Of a DNA stretch of 13,527 bases, positions 8,066-13,527 are shown in pieces (within the stretch, counting starts at the first letter, position 1; each line of letters starts with the position of its first letter). The position numbers and the translations under genes are program-made. This DNA is from an uncultured Collinsella sp. (GTDB taxonomy: Bacteria > Actinomycetota > Coriobacteriia > Coriobacteriales > Coriobacteriaceae). The DNA is taken from assembly GCA_902467875.1 (NCBI GenBank), contig CABQWP010000057.1, positions 1 to 13,527 on the forward strand, written 5' to 3'. The notes under the pieces were generated by a model. The model saw only the letters and a program-made list of their open reading frames with translations, was not told the DNA's origin and ran no database searches.

Positions 8066-9100
8066 TCACTCGACACCGTACAGTTGCTGCGCCGTACCGC
8101 CAAGCACAAGGTCGCTGTCTGTATCGCTCAGATTTGCAGCGCGAACGCAGGCGACACCCTCGGTGAGCCACTCGCGTTTGACGGGATAGCTCGTGCCAAA
8201 AACAATATGGTCTGCACCCAGCACGTCAACCGCGCAGGCGAGGAGTGTCTTGCCCCAAGGCTGGGCATGGGACATGTCGAAATAGATGTTGTTCTCGAGG
8301 TGCCTGGAAACGGTCTCGGTATCGACCTGAAAACGGCCAGAAGCATCAGGGCGCTTGGGACCATGAGGCAGCAGCATCTCCTTGAACGCAAAGTATGCGC
8401 CGCCGAGCATGGAGTGGACCATCTTGATATTGGGATAGCGCTCAAAGAAATCACCAAAGATCTCTCGGCCGATCGCCGTAGTTTGGTCGACGCAGCGGCC
8501 ATAAGAGCGGCGAAGGTTGTCGTACGCGAGAAGCGACTCGTTCTCGACCGGCACGGGAACATGGTGCACGTAAACGGTGACATGGCGTTCGTTCAGGTGC
8601 TCGAAAAAGCTCGAGAAGACCTGGTCGTCGAGATAGCGCTTGCCGTAGTGAGCGCAGAGCTGCACGCCCGCAAAACCATCGTCGAGCCTGCGGTCGAGCT
8701 CCTCCAAATTCGCTTTGGTGCCAAAGGGCGGCACGGCGACAAGCGGAATCAGACGGCCATTTGACGCCTTCGCGTCAGCAGCCATACCGTCGTTGAAACG
8801 CCGGCACATCTCGAGCGACATCCACTCGTGGCAGCCGGGGAGCTTGAGGATCGCCTTGTCGACCCCCGCCTCATCCATATCGGCCAAGCGCTTCTCGAGG
8901 GTGTAGTCGCCCTCAATGTAGTTAAGACCCGGAGAACCGGCGGGCATCTCGATCACGATCTGTCGTTTGCCGGCGGAATTCATGGTCAGATAGCCTTCGG
9001 TGTCATAGGCGCGGGGTACCTCGGCCAAAAACTGTTCGCAGAGCGTCTCGTCATGAAAGATGTGCTCGTCGAACCAGTAGGAATTTGCATCGATAATCAT
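8066..9100 (-). CDS. Amidohydrolase-family (Amidohydro_2) TIM-barrel protein lacking HxH
   Basis: The 344-residue protein has the TIM-barrel layout of the Amidohydro_2 / ACMSD group: MIIDAN as strand 1, KLADMDEAGVDKAIL-like text near 70-85, FAGVQLCAHYG at 143-153, VYVHH at 176-180, KMVHSMLGG at 226-234 and HIVFGTSYP at 298-306. The strand-1 HxH metal motif is Asn6-x-Tyr8, and the strand-8 Asp (FGSDYP in relatives) is Ser304; His179/180 and His229 remain. It may use one metal held differently, or none. The family includes decarboxylases, hydratases and lactonases, so the reaction is unknown. The start is the ATG at 9100 since strand 1 begins at once; AAAGG lies a rather long 12 bases or so upstream. 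First gene of the cluster, behind a likely promoter at 9133-9162. Confidence 0.82.
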   Translation of the reverse strand: MIIDANSYWFDEHIFHDETLCEQFLAEVPRAYDTEGYLTMNSAGKRQIVIEMPAGSPGLNYIEGDYTLEKRLADMDEAGVDKAILKLPGCHEWMSLEMCRRFNDGMAADAKASNGRLIPLVAVPPFGTKANLEELDRRLDDGFAGVQLCAHYGKRYLDDQVFSSFFEHLNERHVTVYVHHVPVPVENESLLAYDNLRRSYGRCVDQTTAIGREIFGDFFERYPNIKMVHSMLGGAYFAFKEMLLPHGPKRPDASGRFQVDTETVSRHLENNIYFDMSHAQPWGKTLLACAVDVLGADHIVFGTSYPVKREWLTEGVACVRAANLSDTDSDLVLGGTAQQLYGVE

Positions 9101-9132
9101 TGGTTGGAACCGCCTTTCATCTTGTTGAAAAC

Positions 9133-9162
9133 ATTCTAGAAAAGCAGGTACCCGGACATCAA
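9133..9162 (-). promoter_or_regulatory. Sigma-70-type promoter of the amidohydrolase/ceramidase-like/PTS cluster
   Basis: On the minus strand TTGATG (9162-9157) is followed after 18 bases by TAGAAT (9138-9133). These match the consensus hexamers in four and five of six positions. The predicted start near 9126 gives a leader of about 26 bases to the ATG at 9100. No rival promoter is evident in this gap. Confidence 0.55.
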
Positions 9163-9181
9163 TTCCAGCTTAAGCCCACTG

Positions 9182-9198
9182 TATTCCATTTTGGAATA
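9182..9198. promoter_or_regulatory. 17-bp palindromic operator, TATTCCA-TTT-TGGAATA
   Basis: Two perfect 7-base arms flank a 3-base centre. The site lies about 20 bases upstream of the -35 element of the catabolic cluster, centred near -64, a usual position for an activator. The TTCCA/TGGAA arms recall IclR-type operators, but that is only resemblance. The matching regulator is not in the window. Confidence 0.5.
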
Positions 9199-9268
9199 GA
9201 ACTAACCGCTCACGCGCGAACCTCACCCGCTCAACGAGACAAGCGCTAGCAGCACGGGCTTAGACAGA

Positions 9269-9305
9269 AAACGGTCGGCCCGCATCCGTTGCGGGCCGAC
9301 CGTTT
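9269..9305 (-). terminator. Strong intrinsic terminator after the Xre-aminotransferase gene
   Basis: A perfect 16-bp stem (9269-9284 with 9290-9305) with a 5-base loop begins 21 bases after the stop codon. On the minus strand it is GC-rich and followed by TTTTCTGTCT. It shields the downstream amidohydrolase promoter from read-through. The plus-strand side has TTTCATT, so weak action in that direction is possible, but no gene is read that way here. Confidence 0.9.
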
Positions 9306-9326
9306 CATTACAGGCTACCTTTGCCG

Positions 9327-10847
9327 TTACGCCTGGCGGTAATGATCGAAGAAGTCGGCGAGGTCTTCGAGGGACTCTTTGAGTACTTCCATGCGCGGCA
9401 GGTACACGATACGGAAGTGGTCGGGCTCAGCCCAGTTGAAGCCGCCGCCGCGCGTGATCAGAATCTTCTTCTCGTGCAGCAGGTCAAGGGCAAACTGCTC
9501 GTCATCGGTGATGTTGAACTTCTTCACATCCATCTTGGGGAAGATGTAGAACGCCGCGCGCGGCTTAACCACCGAGATGCCGTCAATCTTGTTGAGCGCC
9601 TCATACACAAAGTTGCGCTGCTCGTAGACACGGCCGCCGGGACGGATGTAGTCGTTAACGGACTGATGACCACCGAGTGCCGTCTGAACGATCGACTGAG
9701 CCGGCACGTTGGAGCACAGGCGCATGTTGGAGAGCATGTTGATGCCCATGATGAAGTCGCTCATGCAGCGCTGGTTGCCCGAAAGCACCATCCAGCCAAT
9801 GCGATAGCCCGCGATCATGTGCGACTTGGACAGACCGCTAAAGGTAACGCAGGGCAGGTCGGGGGCGAGCGAGGCAATCGAGACGTGCTCGTAGCCGTCC
9901 ATGCAGAGGCGGTCGTAGATCTCATCGGCAAAGATCATCAGCTGATGCCTGCGTGCAACCTCGACGATGCCCTCGAGCACCTCGCGCGGATAGACGGAAC
10001 CCGTGGGGTTATTGGGGTTGATGATGACGAGAGCTTTGGTCGCGCTCGTAATCTTGGACTCCATATCCTCCAAGTCGGGATACCAATCCGCCTGCTCATC
10101 GCACAGATAGTGCACAGGATGACCGCCGGCAAGGGTTGCGCACGCCGTCCAGAGCGGATAGTCGGGGCTGGGGATCAGAATCTCGTCGCCATTGTCGAGC
10201 AGCGCGTTCATCGAAAGCTGAATGAGCTCGGACACGCCGTTGCCCGTGTAGATATGCTCCATCTGAACGTTGGGCAGGCCCTTGATCTGCGAATACTGCA
10301 TGATCGCCTTGCGCGCGGAGAACAGGCCACGCGAGTTGGAATAGCCTTCGCAGTCGGGCAGCTGCTGGCGCATGTCCTTGATGACCTCATCGGGCGTGCG
10401 GAAACCGAAGGGCGCCGGGTTACCGATATTGAGCTTGAGGATGCGCTCGCCCTCGTCCTCCATACGGGCGGCCTCGTCGACGACGGGACCGCGCACGTCA
10501 TACAGGACGTTATCGAGCTTGGTGGACTTAGAAAAAGTACGCATGGTGGTGCTCCTTGCAATTTGAGCTGAGGGATGGGGTTCGGGCTTGGAATCGTTGC
10601 GGGGTGATGATGCCTCGCCTTGATCGGCGTCACCGGCAAGCAGCCAGGTAACATCGACCTCCAAAATACGGGCGAGCAGCTCAGCCACATCGCGCCGCGG
10701 GATCGTCTTGCCGCTCACATATTGGCTCATCTGACTCTTGCCGAGTTTTTTGCCGAGCATCTCCGATGCGCGGATCACGTCCGACTGGCGAACGTCGCGA
10801 TCGGACATAGTCTGTCGCAGGCGATCGCTAAACGTCTCTTGGGCCAC
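9327..10847 (-). CDS. Xre-type HTH domain fused to AlaA-like alanine aminotransferase
   Basis: The 506-residue protein joins two parts. Residues 1-72 form a Cro/CI-type helix-turn-helix (RQSDVIRAS, KSQMSQYVSGKTIPRRDVAELLARIL). Residues 73-101 are a Pro/Ser/charged linker. Residues 102-506 are a PLP aminotransferase very close in text to E. coli AlaA (YDVRGPV, LKLNIGNPAPFGF, INPNNPTG at 276-283, Asp308 in ADEIYD, PLP Lys341 in SGLSKS, Arg479 for the substrate carboxylate). The enzyme would interconvert pyruvate/glutamate with alanine/2-oxoglutarate in the cytoplasm. The start is the GTG at 10847, five bases after AAGGAGG; an ATG at 10898 in the same frame lies inside the operator and has no such site. 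The fusion suggests an aminotransferase that senses its cofactor or amino acids and binds DNA, like MocR proteins but with an Xre rather than GntR domain. A good internal start lies at Met102. Confidence 0.92.
   Translation of the reverse strand: MAQETFSDRLRQTMSDRDVRQSDVIRASEMLGKKLGKSQMSQYVSGKTIPRRDVAELLARILEVDVTWLLAGDADQGEASSPRNDSKPEPHPSAQIARSTTMRTFSKSTKLDNVLYDVRGPVVDEAARMEDEGERILKLNIGNPAPFGFRTPDEVIKDMRQQLPDCEGYSNSRGLFSARKAIMQYSQIKGLPNVQMEHIYTGNGVSELIQLSMNALLDNGDEILIPSPDYPLWTACATLAGGHPVHYLCDEQADWYPDLEDMESKITSATKALVIINPNNPTGSVYPREVLEGIVEVARRHQLMIFADEIYDRLCMDGYEHVSIASLAPDLPCVTFSGLSKSHMIAGYRIGWMVLSGNQRCMSDFIMGINMLSNMRLCSNVPAQSIVQTALGGHQSVNDYIRPGGRVYEQRNFVYEALNKIDGISVVKPRAAFYIFPKMDVKKFNITDDEQFALDLLHEKKILITRGGGFNWAEPDHFRIVYLPRMEVLKESLEDLADFFDHYRQA
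10542..10557 (-). promoter_or_regulatory. Internal ribosome binding site and ATG at the domain junction
   Basis: Inside the fusion gene AAGGAG (10557-10552) stands seven bases before an in-frame ATG (10544-10542), codon 102. Translation from here gives 405 residues covering exactly the aminotransferase domain, the same length as E. coli AlaA. Spacing and strength are as good as those of true starts in the window. Confidence 0.6.
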
Positions 10848-10868
10848 TAGAACCTCCTTGCTGGCAAA

Positions 10869-10949
10869 GTTCAATTTATAGAACACGAATTGAACCATGG
10901 TTCAATTTAGCAAGCAGTATAACGCGGCGCCTCATTCGATAGTTCAATT
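10869..10949 (-). promoter_or_regulatory. Promoter and palindromic operator array of the Xre-aminotransferase gene
   Basis: A perfect 20-bp palindrome AATTGAACCATGGTTCAATT occupies 10888-10907. Further GTTCAATT half-sites lie at 10869-10876 and 10942-10949. The three same-direction copies start at 10869, 10900 and 10942, that is 31 and 42 bases apart, close to three and four helical turns. On the minus strand TTGAAC (10905-10900), inside the palindrome, can act as -35 and TATAAA (10880-10875) as -10, with a long 19-base spacer. The promoter and operator overlap, as expected for autorepression by the encoded Xre domain. Confidence 0.7.
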
Positions 10950-11009
10950 TCATAAGAAAATGTACCGGACTCCGAGATTTGCCCAAAGCGAACAATAGCG
11001 TGTACGCGT

Positions 11010-11867
11010 TTAGAGGTATTCGAGGAAACGGGCGGCAGCAAGCGAAACATCGGCCGTTCGATATATGGCGTTGATCTGCCGATGGGGATGCCCCTCGAGT
11101 GGGCGCACAGCAACATCGAACTGACAGCGGCGCAAGATGAGCGCCGGAAGAATACTCACGCCCAGGCCGTCCTCGACCATAGCCATAATCGCATAGTCAT
11201 CCCAGGTCGACAGCTTAGAGCGCACCGTCAGGCCCGCGCGGCGAAACAGCGGCGTAATCTCGTCGTCGCTACCGCGTTCCAGCAGAATAAACTGCTCGTT
11301 GGCCAAATCGGCAAGGGAAACGACCTCCGCGGTGGCAAGCGAGGAGTCCGCTGGCACCACGGCCATCAGCTCGTCTTGCACCAACGGCCGCGACGCCATA
11401 CCGGCGCCGCGTGGCTCGCGCGGAATAAAGCCTAGGTCGCAGCGGCCTTCCGCCACCCATTGCTCAATCTCGGAGTAATCACCCATCAACAGCTCGTAAT
11501 CGACATCCGGATGATCGGCGCGAAAGCGCGCAATCACCGGCGGCAGCACGTGGGTCGCCACACTCGAAAACGTACCGATGCAGATTTTGCCGCGCATGAG
11601 CCCACGCATCTCGTCCACGCGTCGCTGCAGGCGGCCAAACTCTTCGCATAACGCCTCGACTGCCGGCATGACCTGCCGCCCGTCGGCAGAAAGCACCACG
11701 CCCTCGCGGCTGCGATCAAGCACCTTAAAACCCCAGTCTGCCTCAAGGTCGCCCACCATGCGGCTCACGCCCGACTGCGAATAGCTCAACCGCTCTGCAG
11801 CACGCGTAAAGCTGCCGGCACGCACCGTCTCGAGCAGCACTTGCATCTTCTGGATATTGGTCTCCAC
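11010..11867 (-). CDS. LysR-family transcriptional regulator, divergent from EamA exporter
   Basis: The 285-residue protein has an N-terminal LysR helix-turn-helix (VRAGSFTRAAERLSYSQSGVSRMVGDLE, residues about 11-40) and an effector domain from about residue 85 (ICIGTFSSVATHVLPPVIARF, then DLGFIP, LLERGSDDE, DGLGVSILP). I start it at the GTG at 11867, since GGTGGAGG stands seven bases before it; the ATG at 11888 would add seven Arg/Trp-rich residues and has the ribosome site inside the gene. The divergent layout with the EamA exporter suggests it controls that gene and itself, probably in response to the exported metabolite. It is followed by the fusion gene after 142 bases up to that gene's operator and leader. 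The effector is unknown. Confidence 0.92.
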   Translation of the reverse strand: METNIQKMQVLLETVRAGSFTRAAERLSYSQSGVSRMVGDLEADWGFKVLDRSREGVVLSADGRQVMPAVEALCEEFGRLQRRVDEMRGLMRGKICIGTFSSVATHVLPPVIARFRADHPDVDYELLMGDYSEIEQWVAEGRCDLGFIPREPRGAGMASRPLVQDELMAVVPADSSLATAEVVSLADLANEQFILLERGSDDEITPLFRRAGLTVRSKLSTWDDYAIMAMVEDGLGVSILPALILRRCQFDVAVRPLEGHPHRQINAIYRTADVSLAAARFLEYL

Positions 11868-11897
11868 GGCACGCCTCCACCTTTGCATGAGTTTTTG

Positions 11898-11912
11898 TCA
11901 TGTTTGCCATGA
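11898..11912. promoter_or_regulatory. Inverted repeat TCATG-N5-CATGA near the lysR start point
   Basis: Two 5-base arms separated by five bases overlap the predicted transcription start of the LysR gene (near 11906). A further GCATGAG copy lies at 11885-11891. This may be a repression site for the LysR protein. The arms are short and chance is possible. Confidence 0.35.
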
Positions 11913-11941
11913 ATTATATTCGCTTTTCTTCTAAAGCCAGT
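11913..11941 (-). promoter_or_regulatory. Promoter of the LysR gene
   Basis: On the minus strand a perfect TATAAT (11918-11913) is preceded, 17 bases away, by CTGGCT (11941-11936), a poor -35. The leader would be about 40 bases. A poor -35 with a good -10 fits a promoter that depends on, or is controlled by, a bound regulator. Confidence 0.55.
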
Positions 11942-11956
11942 TCACCCATAGTGAAC
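11940..11956. promoter_or_regulatory. Inverted repeat GTTCAC-N5-GTGAAC between lysR and eamA genes
   Basis: Two perfect 6-base arms with a 5-base centre lie in the shared control region, touching the -35 of the LysR promoter. They also lie just upstream of a possible EamA promoter whose -10 is TATAGA at about 11966-11971. It is the best candidate for the LysR recognition site. Confidence 0.55.
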
Positions 11957-11985
11957 ATGTTCGGATATAGAGGGGATGTCAGCGC

Positions 11986-12897
11986 ATGAACAACGGACTG
12001 TTTACGTACCTAGCAGCATTGCTGTTGTTTGGCTCAAACGGCATCATCGCCGCTGCCATCGCGCTGCCGAGCTCCGATATCGTGCTCCTGCGCACGTTTT
12101 TGGGCGCCCTCTCGCTTGTCACCGTCCTCGCCATCACCCAACGCCATAAGTTGCAGGCGCCATCTCGCCCCCGCGAAGCCGCAGCCCTTCTCCTCTCGGG
12201 AGCCGCGCTGGGCGCCAGCTGGATTTTTCTGTTCCGCGCCTACCAGACGATCGGCGTCGGTATATCCTCGCTGCTGTACTACTGCGGCCCCATCATCGTT
12301 ATGGCGCTCTCCCCGCTCATCTTTGGCGAAAAATTGACCGGTGGCAAAATCGCCGGCTTCATAGCTGTCGCCTGCGGCGCCTTCCTCATCGCGGCCCAAG
12401 GCCTCGGCGGCAATATGCCCATCGCAGGCATCGTGTGCGGCATCGCCTCGGCCTTCTGCTATGCATTGATGGTCATCGCCAGCAAGGGTGCGCCGCACAT
12501 CGAGGGCCTCGAGAACTCCGCGCTCCAGGTGAGCGCCGCCTTTTTGACCGCGCTGGTCCTTACGCTCTTCACGCAAGGTGCCCCCTCGTTCCTCTCCCCC
12601 AGCATTGCCGCCGGCATCGATTGGCGCGCCGTCGCTATGCTCGGCGTCGTCAACACCGGCATCGGCTGCCTGCTCTACTTTAGCGCCGTCGCCAAACTGC
12701 CCGTCCAGACCGTCGCCGTCGTCGGCTACCTCGAGCCGCTTTCGGCGGTCGTGTTCTCGGCCGTCCTTTTGGGCGAAGCCATAACACCGGTCCGTCTGAT
12801 GGGCGCCGTGCTTATCATCGGCGGCGCGATCTTTTGCGAACTCGCCGGCAAACGCGCAAACGCCAAGGCTGGCATCGCCCAGGCAGTGCGCGCCTAA
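11986..12897 (+). CDS. EamA/DMT-family transporter (RhaT/YdcZ-like exporter)
   Basis: The 303-residue protein has ten hydrophobic helices in two EamA repeats (about residues 5-135 and 145-283), as in drug/metabolite exporters of the inner membrane. Typical text includes LFGSNGIIAA in helix 1, LLRTFLGALSL in helix 2, YYCGPIIVMALSPLIFGEKLT at the end of repeat one, and VGYLEPLSAVVFSAVLLGEAITPVRLMGAVLIIGGA in repeat two. The family exports amino acids, purines or other small molecules. The ATG at 11986 has GAGGGG ten bases upstream, slightly far; an ATG at 11976 is out of frame. It is divergent from a LysR regulator that probably controls it. Substrate unknown; an amino acid is a guess from the neighbouring alanine aminotransferase. 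Confidence 0.92.
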   Translation: MNNGLFTYLAALLLFGSNGIIAAAIALPSSDIVLLRTFLGALSLVTVLAITQRHKLQAPSRPREAAALLLSGAALGASWIFLFRAYQTIGVGISSLLYYCGPIIVMALSPLIFGEKLTGGKIAGFIAVACGAFLIAAQGLGGNMPIAGIVCGIASAFCYALMVIASKGAPHIEGLENSALQVSAAFLTALVLTLFTQGAPSFLSPSIAAGIDWRAVAMLGVVNTGIGCLLYFSAVAKLPVQTVAVVGYLEPLSAVVFSAVLLGEAITPVRLMGAVLIIGGAIFCELAGKRANAKAGIAQAVRA

Positions 12898-12898
12898 A

Positions 12899-12977
12899 CG
12901 CCCCTCTTTAGCTCAAAGCAGGGGCGCGTCCGCGGTTACCACGTTGCAGCAAACCATACGGCGAATACGCCCCTGCT
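12899..12977 (+). other. Competing inverted repeats downstream of the exporter gene
   Basis: Right after the stop codon CGCCCCT (12899-12905) pairs with AGGGGCG (12920-12926), extended inside by CTTT/AAAG. The same AGCAGGGGCG (12917-12926) can pair instead with CGCCCCTGCT (12968-12977), a 10-bp match. The two stems exclude each other. No T-run follows either, so neither is a standard terminator by itself. Confidence 0.45.
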
Positions 12978-13000
12978 CTGAAATACTACCTGCGTATATG

Positions 13001-13024
13001 AATAATCCCCAGATGGGGATTATT
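13001..13024. terminator. 10-bp hairpin, probable terminator of the exporter gene
   Basis: AATAATCCCC (13001-13010) and GGGGATTATT (13015-13024) form a perfect stem with an AGAT loop, followed by GTCT. The A/T-rich stem base supplies the partial U-run. It lies 103 bases after the exporter stop and 100 before the Kup start. An operator for the Kup gene is the alternative. Confidence 0.5.
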
Positions 13025-13040
13025 GTCTAAAACACCCCGA

Positions 13041-13068
13041 TGTGCCAAACTGCTCTTATATGTATAAA
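13041..13068 (+). promoter_or_regulatory. Possible promoter of the Kup gene
   Basis: TATAAA at 13063-13068 is a good -10. The best -35 at a sensible distance is TGTGCC (13041-13046, 16-base spacer), which is weak. The inverted pair TGCCA (13043-13047) and TGGCA (13071-13075) brackets the -10. The 5' leader would be about 50 bases. Confidence 0.35.
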
Positions 13069-13123
13069 GATGGCATAAAGGTCTACTGCTCGTGGCAGAG
13101 GCCAGATGTCCAAGGGAGTCCAC

Positions 13124-13527
13124 GTGGCACACAACAAGCTGGAGTCAAGCCTTCAAGACCAGCGTAGTCAAGGCGGGCATGGAGCCATTCCCCTCTCCGC
13201 TGGCATGCTGCTCGTAACGCTCGGCGTCGTCTACGGCGACATCGGTACAAGCCCCATGTACACCATGAAATCAATCGTCGCCAACAACGGCGGCATCGGC
13301 ACCGTCAGCGAGGACATGATCTTGGGCGCGCTCTCGCTCGTCATCTGGACCATGACACTCGTGACCACGGTCAAGTACGTTGTAATCGCCATGAAGGCCG
13401 ACAACCATAACGAGGGCGGCATCTTCGCCCTGTTTAGCTTGGTGCGCAAAGTGGCGCCTTGGCTGATTCTTCCCGCCATGATCGGCGGGGCGGCGCCGCC
13501 CGCCCGCGGCACCCCCCCAGGTTGCCG
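13124..13527 (+). CDS. kup: Kup-family potassium uptake protein (5' part only)
   Basis: The frame is open to the right edge, giving 134 complete residues of a protein normally above 600. GVVYGDIGTSPMYTM (34-48) is the first-helix signature of KUP/HAK/KT potassium transporters, and KADNHNEGGIFALFSLV (91-107) and WLILPAMIGGA (113-123) follow as expected. It imports K+ with protons across the inner membrane. I take the GTG at 13124, five bases after GGGAG; an ATG at 13106 in frame has a weaker site and would add six residues. From residue 125 the text PPARGTPPG replaces the LLADG(V/T)LTP expected, through T-to-C-like changes, which looks like poor sequence at a contig end rather than biology. 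Confidence 0.9.
   Translation, partial: MAHNKLESSLQDQRSQGGHGAIPLSAGMLLVTLGVVYGDIGTSPMYTMKSIVANNGGIGTVSEDMILGALSLVIWTMTLVTTVKYVVIAMKADNHNEGGIFALFSLVRKVAPWLILPAMIGGAAPPARGTPPGC

Noticed and set aside
9134..9141. Palindrome TTCTAGAA as an operator
   Set aside because: It is only eight bases and overlaps the predicted -10 element, so chance explains it well.
12898..13123. c-di-AMP (ydaO-type) riboswitch ahead of kup
   Set aside because: Such switches often precede potassium transporter genes, but I could not find the conserved core by eye; only simple stems are visible.

Overview
The window is about 60% GC, densely coded, and has typical bacterial Shine-Dalgarno sites. Gene content (beta-glucoside-type PTS, Kup, DHA2 exporter, small deformylase homologue, an Xre-AlaA-like fusion) and codon use suggest a gut actinobacterium of the Coriobacteriia, probably Collinsella or a close relative. 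That placement is inference from family resemblance, not from a marker gene. There are eleven protein genes, the first and last cut by the window edges. I see no tRNA, rRNA, CRISPR array or insertion sequence, and no stretch over 300 bases without a gene.

Layout: (1) 1-752, minus: an acidic protein with a winged-helix-like middle and an RGG-repeat tail, cut by the left edge, behind a leader with four small hairpins. (2) 905-2320, minus: a DHA2-type MFS exporter, divergent from (3) 2526-3896, plus: a small peptide-deformylase homologue followed 36 bases later by a LysR regulator. A two-way terminator (3958-3998) closes this block. (4) 4019-9100, minus: a four-gene cluster read in the order amidohydrolase-like protein, ceramidase-like protein B, ceramidase-like protein A, PTS EIIBC. 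It starts behind a recognisable promoter and a 17-bp palindrome. (5) 9327-10847, minus: an Xre-type DNA-binding domain fused to an AlaA-like aminotransferase, with a very strong terminator after it and a palindromic operator array before it. (6) 11010-11867, minus, and 11986-12897, plus: a divergent LysR regulator / EamA exporter pair sharing a control region with two inverted repeats. (7) 13124 to the right edge, plus: the start of a Kup potassium transporter, preceded by a region of competing hairpins.

How the genes may work together: the cluster at 4019-9100 looks like uptake by phosphotransfer plus processing of an unusual, possibly amide- or ester-bearing, small molecule. Only one of its three hydrolase-fold proteins keeps the expected catalytic residues; the other two have lost metal ligands or the nucleophile. 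The Xre-aminotransferase gene appears to control itself through the palindromes in its promoter. It also carries a good internal ribosome binding site that would release a free aminotransferase of 405 residues. These two loci are the best candidates for something not well described.
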